The notes under the pieces are model-generated. The model saw only the letters and a list, made by a program, of their open reading frames with translations, did no database searches and was not told the origin of the DNA. Position numbers and translations under genes: made by a program. From assembly GCA_905201285.1 (NCBI GenBank), contig CAJKNM010000007.1:1-44866 (forward strand): a stretch of 44,866 nucleotides of DNA, written 5' to 3'. The DNA comes from an uncultured Eubacteriales bacterium (GTDB lineage: Bacteria; Bacillota; Clostridia; Monoglobales; Monoglobaceae). This document shows, one piece after another, positions 8,331 to 16,658 of the stretch; the first letter of the stretch is position 1, and the number at the start of each line of letters is the position of its first letter.

Positions 8331-10742
8331 TTATTTTTCCGAAATTAACTCTATGCCGCCGAGCCTTATCTCATGCGGTGAAGAGTCCCTCTTTATATCC
8401 TGATCAACAAGCCGCCCATAGGTTTTCTTTTCAATTAGTGGTGACAGGCTGCCCATATCAAAAACATACTGTTCAATCACCCCGTCAGAACCGGACGGTA
8501 TTGTTATCGTGTTTTTAAACTCTTTTTTTTCATTACCATTTAAAACTTTTCGGCTACATCCTATTTTCGTCAGCCTTTCACCCTCTTTGTACGCCGTCAG
8601 AAACATAATATCTCTTTTTGTGCCGGAATCATTTTCGACCTCGGCTCTTCCCGAGAATTCACCGCTATGGCAAATCGTGGTCAGACAACCTCCCTTATCC
8701 GTCCTGAAAAAGAGCGAAGTATCATTAACCGAAACGCCTGTCTTTTTGGGCGGCATATAATTCTCGTCATTGCTTGTGCCGATTGAAACATCGGCGATAT
8801 ATACGTGCCAATTTGTCTTGAACTCGCTAAGATCGATTTTTATATATTTCATATTGTCTGTGATATTTTTCACTGTTCCCTCAAAATGTCTCCGCTGTTT
8901 CGCCTGACCGTTATCATTATGTTCTTTTTTTGGAATTTCATTGCCCCAGCTTGAAGCATCGGACAATCGTGAGTATGTTTTTCCATCAGCCGAACCTAAA
9001 ATTATCGGCTTTGCCTTAAGCTCGGGGTCCCAAAGTGTATTTTCGTACACATAAGCGTCAACGGTGACCGATGAGGCTTTCTTGCTCTCGGGCAGCTTAT
9101 ACACAAAACAGCTTTCGCTATGCTGCTTGCTTTCTAATCCTACTCCGCTCCAATCATCCTCATAAAAGGTCAGGTTTGAATCCATCCTTATATTGAAGTA
9201 CGAATACATTTTTGAGTTATCGTTAAGCGAATCGTGAAGCGTATAGCTGTTTTTAAACTGCTGCTTAGAATAATATGTAAAGTCCTCACTTACCTCATCC
9301 GCATCACCCTCTTTAACCGCCAGTCTGTACTCCGGTAGGGTACCTTCCGAAAGAGAAGCCGCGTTGATTTTAAGCTTAACCTCATAATCTCCGTTGGCGG
9401 TGACTGTCCTTTCGCTGTTTATCGATTTTCCGTCAGGATTGTAGATAGCTGCCCATACACTCTTTGAGCCGTCTGTCCTGCCTTTAACGGTAAGCGTATC
9501 GGTTGAGTCATCTATGGAATAATTAATTTCTTTTAACTTCGGAAGCTTATCATCCTCCTGCCAACGCGGAAGCTGTTTGTTAAAATCCAGTATTCTGTAA
9601 AAAGCCGGCTTCGGCTGAGAATTCTCGTCAAACACCAGCGGATGATACTCTGTTCCCGAATACGTTCTTCCGTCACAGATGTTCCAAAAGCCGACCGATT
9701 TTATCTTCGTACTATATTTTCTGAAAATATCGAAAAGGCTCCCGTACTTTCTTGCCTGAAGCTCTGTCACCTCGTCATACATAAAGTCAGGATATGCATC
9801 TGTCACACGCTCTGCATACTTAAGACCGTTTGCCGATTCATTAATCTTACCCGTGAGCTTGCTTTGGGATATTCCCATATCCAGCTCGGTTACGTATATA
9901 TCACAGAGTTCTGAGAACCTTTTAATCAAGTTTTCTACCTGATTAAGATCTACTTCCACGCCATAATGCATTTGCATTCCTATACAAACGGGTATGCCCG
10001 ACGCACGCATATCTTTTATCTTGTTATATATAACATCCTGTTTTTCTATGTCCGAGGTAAAACCGTTATCATTATAGATAAGCACAGCATCGGGGTCGGC
10101 TTCATGCGCCCATTGAAAGCATTTCGTCATCCAATCGCATCCATCAAGAAGTTGTATAAATTTTGTGTACGACCTAAATTCTCCGTTTTCCTTATATGCC
10201 TCATTTATCACATCATAGGCGTATACCACGCCGGGATACTTCTCTTTATAACGCGTCATAATTGTCTTGATATGATTTTTAAGCCGTTTAAGCGTCAGTT
10301 CTTGTGCGCCGTCCTTTGGCTTTCCGTTTTCATCAAACAGTGAGTTCCCGTTTTCGTCCTTATAAAACCATTTCGTTTCATTATTTGAATATGCGTCAAA
10401 GAAGGTTGGACTTACAATGGTATGCGCACGAACCTTCTTGTTATTTTTCTGTGCATACTCAACAATGCTGTCAGCGCTGTACCACCACCAGTTATTCTCA
10501 CCCTGATGAATCCACGGCTTCATCGCATTTTCGGTGACGATTACATTAAACTGTTCCTTTGCAAGCTCAGGGTATTGTGTCAGATCACCGGGTTCAACGG
10601 CGGCCGATATATCAAAATACCCCTTATACGCCTTATACAGCGAGGGATACGGATATTCCCCTTCTTTCTCTGCATATGCTATATTCAGAGGAAGCATAAC
10701 AAAAACCAAACATACGATTAATATTGCCTCAATCTTCTTCAT
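8331..10742 (-). CDS. Secreted GH10 glycoside hydrolase with accessory modules
   Basis: Start ATG at 10740-10742 follows AGAAGG and sits 16 bases after the upstream stop; longer frames would overlap that gene. The 803-residue product has a signal peptide (about 1-24), a GH10 TIM-barrel (about 33-395) with acid/base Glu181 in DVINEAY and nucleophile Glu286 in YVTELDMG, an Ig-like domain (about 402-492), a copy of the operon's shared module (about 500-657) and a C-terminal Ig-like domain (about 668-790). ENAMKPW at 71-77 is typical for the xylan-binding cleft, but the usual HTLVWHSQ strand reads HTIVSPTFF, lacking the Trp-His pair. Retaining endo-beta-xylanase is the family norm; altered specificity is possible. 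No SLH or dockerin is present. Confidence 0.85.
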   Translation of the reverse strand: MKKIEAILIVCLVFVMLPLNIAYAEKEGEYPYPSLYKAYKGYFDISAAVEPGDLTQYPELAKEQFNVIVTENAMKPWIHQGENNWWWYSADSIVEYAQKNNKKVRAHTIVSPTFFDAYSNNETKWFYKDENGNSLFDENGKPKDGAQELTLKRLKNHIKTIMTRYKEKYPGVVYAYDVINEAYKENGEFRSYTKFIQLLDGCDWMTKCFQWAHEADPDAVLIYNDNGFTSDIEKQDVIYNKIKDMRASGIPVCIGMQMHYGVEVDLNQVENLIKRFSELCDIYVTELDMGISQSKLTGKINESANGLKYAERVTDAYPDFMYDEVTELQARKYGSLFDIFRKYSTKIKSVGFWNICDGRTYSGTEYHPLVFDENSQPKPAFYRILDFNKQLPRWQEDDKLPKLKEINYSIDDSTDTLTVKGRTDGSKSVWAAIYNPDGKSINSERTVTANGDYEVKLKINAASLSEGTLPEYRLAVKEGDADEVSEDFTYYSKQQFKNSYTLHDSLNDNSKMYSYFNIRMDSNLTFYEDDWSGVGLESKQHSESCFVYKLPESKKASSVTVDAYVYENTLWDPELKAKPIILGSADGKTYSRLSDASSWGNEIPKKEHNDNGQAKQRRHFEGTVKNITDNMKYIKIDLSEFKTNWHVYIADVSIGTSNDENYMPPKKTGVSVNDTSLFFRTDKGGCLTTICHSGEFSGRAEVENDSGTKRDIMFLTAYKEGERLTKIGCSRKVLNGNEKKEFKNTITIPSGSDGVIEQYVFDMGSLSPLIEKKTYGRLVDQDIKRDSSPHEIRLGGIELISEK

Positions 10743-10758
10743 TTTAGTATTTTTCCTT

Positions 10759-13482
10759 CTACTTAATAATAAGTATATCCACCACCCTCGCATACGATGT
10801 TCTTACGATAACCCTTGACGGGTTGAGGTTATCTCTCGTATATGGGATAAGCTCTGCCATTGTTCCGATTCTGACCTTATCCTTACTTGCATTCTTGTCA
10901 TATACATAGATGTTTGATGTGTCGACCGTAAGTTTATCACACAGGCTGATGTCAGAAATCTTTGATTTATCAAAAGTTCTCGACATTACTATATCCTTGC
11001 CGAAACGACGGTAAATCAATCCGTATGCATATCTATAACCCTCGCCGAAGTCGCCGGTTCCGTTCGCATAGACAAATTCGTCCCTGTTACCGTAGGTAAA
11101 CTTATCCAAATTACTGTCATATACAAGGTCTATAATATTCATTTCATCTGCTGAGTTGGTCGAAAAGTTTATATAATCGCCCTGTTTTATCTCTCTGTTG
11201 TATTTCTTTGTTACATTGTTAATCACGCTGTCGCTTACGGCAATGGTCGTATACGATCCGTCACACCATCCGCTGATTGTCTTTTTAACCGATTCATCCT
11301 TGCCCAGCTTCTCACCGAAGCTGTCGACAAGCATATCCCTTGCTTCCTGAGTAAGCTCGCCTTTAGACGAGTCATTATAACAGATTATGACGTCCGCACC
11401 GATTTTGTCGTCTGTGTATGTATATGATTCTATGTTATAATAGTTATTGTCACCAAAGTAACCGCCGGAGGAAATTTTATAGTCGGTTTCATCATCTCCG
11501 ATAAGCGGAAGTGATACGCCGAACACTATTGTCGAATCGGACGCAAGCTCCTTTCCGCCGAAATTCTTACCTTGTATCTTATAATAAAGGCCATTGCCCG
11601 ATTTATAGTCAATCGAACGCGTAAGAGTGTTTCCGTCCTCACCCGCTTCGGAATTTTTATAAGATGTGTCAACTTCAGAAATCTTCTTATCATTGTCTAT
11701 CTTATATCTGATAAGCTGACCCGATGGAACCTCCTTGTGGAATTCGGGGCTATAGCCCTCTCCGCCTCTGTTTATCGCGCTTGCAACCACACTTTCACCG
11801 TTTTTAACATCGTCGGAATTTAGCCGTACTCCGTCAATTTTCACCTTATCCGCAAAGTAAAATATCGCCTTTTCGCCCAAAACCGTATAAATCTCTATTC
11901 GCGGATTTGCTGACATTCCGTTATAGCCATCCGAAAGGTTTGTCACAAGTCCCACCTGAAACTCGGCGCTGCTTACTGACTTTATTCCCGCAATCCTTCC
12001 GTAGACATCAAGCAGGAACGTCCCCGAATCACCGACCGCCAAAGACTTTTGATTTGATGTCCGATAGCTTTTTGAGACCTTGTACTCCGTTCCGCCTATA
12101 AACACCTTTTCGGAATCCTCTTCGATTTTTTCTATCTTTCCTGTTACTAATTTATTGCTTTTCAGAATATAAAAGCTGTTGTCATCACTTTTCATAACAG
12201 AAAGTACATCATATTCCGCGAGTTTATCGATATCTATTGTCTTTCCGCTCGCCGCATCAAGAATTTCATAGTCAAAAGTCTTTGAACCGTCTTTTAGATT
12301 TACATCACGGTTTGTCAGATACTTGTCATAGATAACATAGTTGTGCGTATCTGCGCTTTCTACCACTACATCTATATATGAACTTACCTTAACGACCTCA
12401 TATGTACCGTCTGAATTGTTGTCAATAAGCGTTACACTCCCCTCGCTCGGAACAATTTTGCTAAAATCAAAGCTTGTATCGGTAACGGCCCTTTCATTAT
12501 AAATAATTGCCGCTCCGCCTGAGAGGTTTACCGTCTTCTTCTTATCTCTTTCATCGTAATACGTAAATGTCATTCCCGAAAGGCTTATATCCTCGGCATC
12601 GCATGTTATCACGCGGTTCCGGTCCGTTTCCGCGATATAGATAATCCGCTTCTCGCCGTCGGATTTTTCGTCCTTATAATACGCCTCTATCTCCTTACCG
12701 AGAAGCTCTGATGCGTTTCCGTCGTATTTATATTCGGTTCCGTCAATCAGAATCTCTCCGCTTGTCAGAGATGATTTTCCGTAAAGCTCGGTATCCTTGG
12801 TGCCGTTTAAAATTCCCTCGGTCTTATATACCTTAAGATTTTCGGTAAGCAAGGTCTTGTTTTCATCCGTACTATAGGTGATGTTGTCCCCCACAGTACT
12901 CATATATGCATACTTTGCGTCAAGCATCGAATATAAAAGCTCTGCCGCAAGACCTCCGTCAATAGGCTCACTAACCGATGATAGCTTCAGTCCTATTCTT
13001 GACGCAATCTGTAGATACCCCGACGGATAGCCGCCCTGAAGCTTTGCTTGTGTGTCATACCCCAAAACAACAACAGCCATTTTAAGAAGTTCGGTATAGG
13101 TCACATTCTTGTTCGGCTCAAATGTATAATCTCCGTTTCCGTTTATGATTCCCATTTCGAGAGCCGCCTTTATATAAGGGGCAAATTCGCTCTTATCATC
13201 AACGTCCTTAAAATACACATTCGGATTTTTTTCATTGAGCTGTGCTTCGTTTGCGCCCGACATTTTTACCATCAGCTCTGCTGCTTCCTGCCTTGTTATC
13301 GTCTCTTTCTTAACGAACTCTTCCGCCGTACCCGAAATAATTCCAAGCGCTTCAAGAACCTTTGCTTCGCCAAGAGAGTTATCGCTGTTTTCCGCCGCCG
13401 CGGGATATGTAAAGCTAAACATCGTAAGAATAAATGCAAGTACAAGCGCTGCTGCTGTTCCGGTTTTAAATTTGTATCTCAT
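10759..13482 (-). CDS. Large secreted protein with N-terminal SLH repeats
   Basis: This is a 907-residue surface protein. A signal peptide (about 1-30, ending YPAAA) is followed by two clear S-layer homology repeats and a degenerate third (about 35-190; e.g. YIKAALEMGIINGNGDYTF). These bind secondary cell-wall polymer. The remaining 700 residues are Asp-, Ser- and Lys-rich beta-structure with no recognised enzyme motif. Short stretches such as GTEYKYDG and GTEYKVSK recur and suggest repeated small beta domains. GGGAGG lies seven bases before the ATG. Genes are 15 bases apart upstream and 16 downstream. Its place between glycan enzymes suggests a wall-attached scaffold or polysaccharide-binding protein; that is inference. 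Confidence 0.8.
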   Translation of the reverse strand: MRYKFKTGTAAALVLAFILTMFSFTYPAAAENSDNSLGEAKVLEALGIISGTAEEFVKKETITRQEAAELMVKMSGANEAQLNEKNPNVYFKDVDDKSEFAPYIKAALEMGIINGNGDYTFEPNKNVTYTELLKMAVVVLGYDTQAKLQGGYPSGYLQIASRIGLKLSSVSEPIDGGLAAELLYSMLDAKYAYMSTVGDNITYSTDENKTLLTENLKVYKTEGILNGTKDTELYGKSSLTSGEILIDGTEYKYDGNASELLGKEIEAYYKDEKSDGEKRIIYIAETDRNRVITCDAEDISLSGMTFTYYDERDKKKTVNLSGGAAIIYNERAVTDTSFDFSKIVPSEGSVTLIDNNSDGTYEVVKVSSYIDVVVESADTHNYVIYDKYLTNRDVNLKDGSKTFDYEILDAASGKTIDIDKLAEYDVLSVMKSDDNSFYILKSNKLVTGKIEKIEEDSEKVFIGGTEYKVSKSYRTSNQKSLAVGDSGTFLLDVYGRIAGIKSVSSAEFQVGLVTNLSDGYNGMSANPRIEIYTVLGEKAIFYFADKVKIDGVRLNSDDVKNGESVVASAINRGGEGYSPEFHKEVPSGQLIRYKIDNDKKISEVDTSYKNSEAGEDGNTLTRSIDYKSGNGLYYKIQGKNFGGKELASDSTIVFGVSLPLIGDDETDYKISSGGYFGDNNYYNIESYTYTDDKIGADVIICYNDSSKGELTQEARDMLVDSFGEKLGKDESVKKTISGWCDGSYTTIAVSDSVINNVTKKYNREIKQGDYINFSTNSADEMNIIDLVYDSNLDKFTYGNRDEFVYANGTGDFGEGYRYAYGLIYRRFGKDIVMSRTFDKSKISDISLCDKLTVDTSNIYVYDKNASKDKVRIGTMAELIPYTRDNLNPSRVIVRTSYARVVDILIIK

Positions 13483-13497
13483 CCATATACCTCCCTA

Positions 13498-15237
13498 TCA
13501 TTCAGCCGCCGTCAAAGAATAGATCAGCTTTGCCGCCTCTGCCCTTGTTGTGTTTCCAAACGGCATAAAGTTTCCGTTTTCGTCACCGCTTACAGCTCCT
13601 ACCGCCGACAATCTATTCACCGCCTCTTCGGCATAATCCGAAATATCAGCGCTGTCATTAAAGATTCTTTTCTCGCCGTCGCTGTTTAATTGAATGCTTT
13701 TATATTCCGCCGCGCGGCAGAGTATAACCGCTGCATCCTGTCTTGTTACATTCATACCGCTTCCGAAAAACTTATCATTTATACCCTTTATGATTCCGGT
13801 ATTAACACCCGTTGTAACGACATCACAGAACCAATCATTTTTCAAAACATCCTCAAATCGACACGCTTCAGCATTATCCGAGGTTATTCCAAATGCAAGC
13901 ACCGTCATCTTGACAAATTCCTCACGAGTCACATAGCTGTCAGGCTCAAAAATGAGCTTGCTCCTACCCGAGATGACTCCCTTGTCAGAGAGCGCCTTAA
14001 TGCTTTCAACCGCCCACGGAACATTCTGTAAGTCAACGAAGGGAAGGCTTGTGTCAACCGAGCTGTCACTTTGCGTTTCCTTAACCAATCCGGAGTCAAC
14101 CTTGACGTTTGAGTATGAACCTCCGCCGCCAGAAGAACCTCCTCTGCCTCCGCCAGTATATTTGTTATCATCTGATTTCATCTGTTTATTAATAAGGCTC
14201 AGAAATTTTTTTCCTATATCTTCGGTTGTATTTAATTTTTCGGTCTTCACCGCATCCGCAAGCGCGGTTTCAGCGGCGGCCTTTTTGTCCGACGTAAGAG
14301 AATTGTACGCTGCCTCCCATGAGGTCTCAAAAACATCCTTATATGTATTCATAATCTTTCTTACATCGAGATAACTCTTTGAATTTTTAAGGCTTCGGCT
14401 CAGGACTTCAAATTCAAAACTCTTATTAAACTCTTCGCCGTTTGAATAGTCAGCTTTAACCGACCTCGCAATATCCTCTGCTATACTCCGGTCCGCATAT
14501 TCAAATGCCTCGTATGCGGCGGTATTCTTATACCCGCCCTTTAAAACATCAAGAACTTCATCTTTATTTGTGCCTTTAAGTCCGAGAATATAATCTGGCG
14601 CTCCATCGCTGCTGAGTATGACTAAGTTTGCCGCTTCTTCATACGCCTTACGCACGCTGTCGTTGGTCATACTGATTTTATCCTTTGAAATCAAGGCCTT
14701 GCTGACCTCATTAACACTTACCTGTCCGACTATGTTTTTCCTCACGCCGAGAAGGCTTAAAATATCATCGTCAAACAGACGCACAAGCTCTTCCTCATTC
14801 TTCGCATTTCTCGCCTCAACGATGTCCTTGCATCTCTGCGATAAGGTATTCTCATCATAATATGTCATCGTTTTTTCAAGTGGAGCCTGTGCGCCGTAGT
14901 AGTTCACAAGAATCTTATACTTTGCACCCGCCTGCGGGTTTTTGAGTTGAATACCAGCCGAAAATGTTCCGTCCGTATTATCGGAATTGCCCTTCACAAG
15001 CCTTGTTTGTTTCATACAGTTGACTGAGTTTATTCCCTCCGATACATTAGCATTCGGATTCAGTACAACTATCGTGACCCATTCCTTATTGATACTGTAC
15101 GGAATAGTTCCGTTCACCGTCAGGCTTCCGCCGCTTATATCGGTAACCGAATAATCGATTTTCGGCTCTGCCGCATATGCCGCACAGAATGTAAGGGCAA
15201 GAGCCAAAATTCCTGCTGTGAATATTTTCTTTATCAT
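13498..15237 (-). CDS. Secreted protein with Ig-like domain and three C-terminal SLH repeats
   Basis: This 579-residue product has a signal peptide (about 1-22) and an Ig-like domain (about 25-125), similar in pattern to the Ig-like domain of the second GH10 enzyme (IDYSVTDISGGSLTVNG versus INYSIDDSTDTLTVKG). A helical middle (about 130-355) is followed by a Gly/Ser linker (GGGRGGSSGGGGS, about 362-374) and three SLH repeats (about 399-577), each with the usual F-D-V...A......G pattern. SLH triplets anchor proteins non-covalently to pyruvylated wall polymer. No catalytic domain is seen. It starts at ATG after AAGGGGG. It may hold other secreted proteins of the operon at the surface; the binding partner is unknown. 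Confidence 0.85.
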   Translation of the reverse strand: MIKKIFTAGILALALTFCAAYAAEPKIDYSVTDISGGSLTVNGTIPYSINKEWVTIVVLNPNANVSEGINSVNCMKQTRLVKGNSDNTDGTFSAGIQLKNPQAGAKYKILVNYYGAQAPLEKTMTYYDENTLSQRCKDIVEARNAKNEEELVRLFDDDILSLLGVRKNIVGQVSVNEVSKALISKDKISMTNDSVRKAYEEAANLVILSSDGAPDYILGLKGTNKDEVLDVLKGGYKNTAAYEAFEYADRSIAEDIARSVKADYSNGEEFNKSFEFEVLSRSLKNSKSYLDVRKIMNTYKDVFETSWEAAYNSLTSDKKAAAETALADAVKTEKLNTTEDIGKKFLSLINKQMKSDDNKYTGGGRGGSSGGGGSYSNVKVDSGLVKETQSDSSVDTSLPFVDLQNVPWAVESIKALSDKGVISGRSKLIFEPDSYVTREEFVKMTVLAFGITSDNAEACRFEDVLKNDWFCDVVTTGVNTGIIKGINDKFFGSGMNVTRQDAAVILCRAAEYKSIQLNSDGEKRIFNDSADISDYAEEAVNRLSAVGAVSGDENGNFMPFGNTTRAEAAKLIYSLTAAE

Positions 15238-15249
15238 CAGAATTCCCCC

Positions 15250-16647
15250 TTAATTAGCGCCTAAAACCGATTCATCACCGAACGGAATCATTGTCCCTAT
15301 ATCGCTCCAGACAAATATCCTGACGCTTGTCTTTCCGGTGACAGTATCCAAGGCGACCTTACCTTCGATATTGACCTCCGTTCCGCCGCTTACATTAGCC
15401 TGAACCTCTTGTATTTTATCCATTCTGTCACCTTCATACACACAGGCAAACGCTTTAAGCGACTGCGTCTCGCATCCCATATTCTTCACGGGAATTTTAA
15501 AGCTGACCTCACCCCCGCCTTGAAGCGTGTCAGGCGTGAACTCTGCCGCTCCGCCGGTGAAAGTCCATTCGTGTCCGACGGCCGAATCGCTGTTTATAGT
15601 TATTTTTGAATATACCGCCGTACCGACAAGTTTAACATACGCTGCGTCATTCGGAAGGTTCACCGTAACGCGGCTTCCGCCGTCCGTTTTTTCTACCGTA
15701 GGCTCAGCTTTCAGCTCACTCTTTCTTTTGTTTATGTCAAGGGCTTCGATACTACCCTTCCACTCGCCATCGGTTTTAAACTCTATTGTCTTAAGAGCCT
15801 TTTGAGGAAGGGACTTGTATATAACCGCCGAATCGGCTTTCTCAGCAATAAGCTTATGGTTTTCGCTATCAAGCCTTACATCTTTAAACTCGTTTATGTT
15901 GTAAGTAGTCTCAAACCCTTCTTCATAACTTCCGTCGGGTACACAGCCCTTTAACATATCATATGTTTCAACCGTGACGTTACCGATTTTGTATTTCGTA
16001 ACAGCGCTTTCACCTGTCTTAAAGATTTTAATAAACCGCACATTATTCTCCTCAGAGAAGTTTACTGTATAGGCGTTTCTGTCACTCCATAGCGCATCCT
16101 GTTCGCTTCCTCCGGGGCCGAGCTTTTTCCATCCAGGGTTTAGGCTTATGTAGTTAACACCGTCGCTTGAAACAAGCACATCCGCATTCTTTCCCCCGTC
16201 TCTTGTGTAATTCTCGATATACAACGATTTAAAGCTTCGGCCTTCCGCCGCCTTATATATAATGTACGCCTCTTTATCTGTTGTTTCAAACGACATCAGG
16301 GTCTTGTCATCAAACAGAGCTGCATTGTCCGGAGATATTTCACTATACGGCTTAAAGTTTTTACACTCATACATATAGGTCTTATTCTCAAGCTCATCCA
16401 CAAGCTTATCCTCGTTTATAACCGGTTGCTCGCCGTCATTATTCGCTGTGACACCGATTTCATTCGTCCCCGTTAAGGGAACCGCCGAAAATTCAATATC
16501 ATCAGAATTTATAACCAATAAATTCTCCTCCGCAGGTGTACTTACTGTCTGCTCTGCGCCGAGCGATACAGGTTCCTCTGCATACGCCGCACACATACCA
16601 AGCGCAACCAACCCGGATAAAATAACCGCTATTTCTCGTTTCAGCAT
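15250..16647 (-). CDS. Secreted module protein of unknown function
   Basis: This 465-residue protein has a signal peptide (about 1-23, ending AAYAE). A low-complexity region follows, then one copy of the shared module (about 83-229) that closely matches the third module of the operon's last protein: EAYIIYKAAEGRSF here, DAYIIYKASEGRVF there, both followed by TRD and SxDG. A second beta-rich region occupies about 240-352, and a C-terminal Ig-like domain (about 355-460) ends VRIFVWSDIGTMIPF. No SLH, lipobox or catalytic motif is visible. AGGAGG precedes the ATG. Spacing is 12 bases to the SLH gene downstream and 11 from the GH10 gene upstream. Carbohydrate binding or enzyme association is plausible but untested. 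Confidence 0.75.
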   Translation of the reverse strand: MLKREIAVILSGLVALGMCAAYAEEPVSLGAEQTVSTPAEENLLVINSDDIEFSAVPLTGTNEIGVTANNDGEQPVINEDKLVDELENKTYMYECKNFKPYSEISPDNAALFDDKTLMSFETTDKEAYIIYKAAEGRSFKSLYIENYTRDGGKNADVLVSSDGVNYISLNPGWKKLGPGGSEQDALWSDRNAYTVNFSEENNVRFIKIFKTGESAVTKYKIGNVTVETYDMLKGCVPDGSYEEGFETTYNINEFKDVRLDSENHKLIAEKADSAVIYKSLPQKALKTIEFKTDGEWKGSIEALDINKRKSELKAEPTVEKTDGGSRVTVNLPNDAAYVKLVGTAVYSKITINSDSAVGHEWTFTGGAAEFTPDTLQGGGEVSFKIPVKNMGCETQSLKAFACVYEGDRMDKIQEVQANVSGGTEVNIEGKVALDTVTGKTSVRIFVWSDIGTMIPFGDESVLGAN

Positions 16648-16658
16648 ATACCTTCCTC

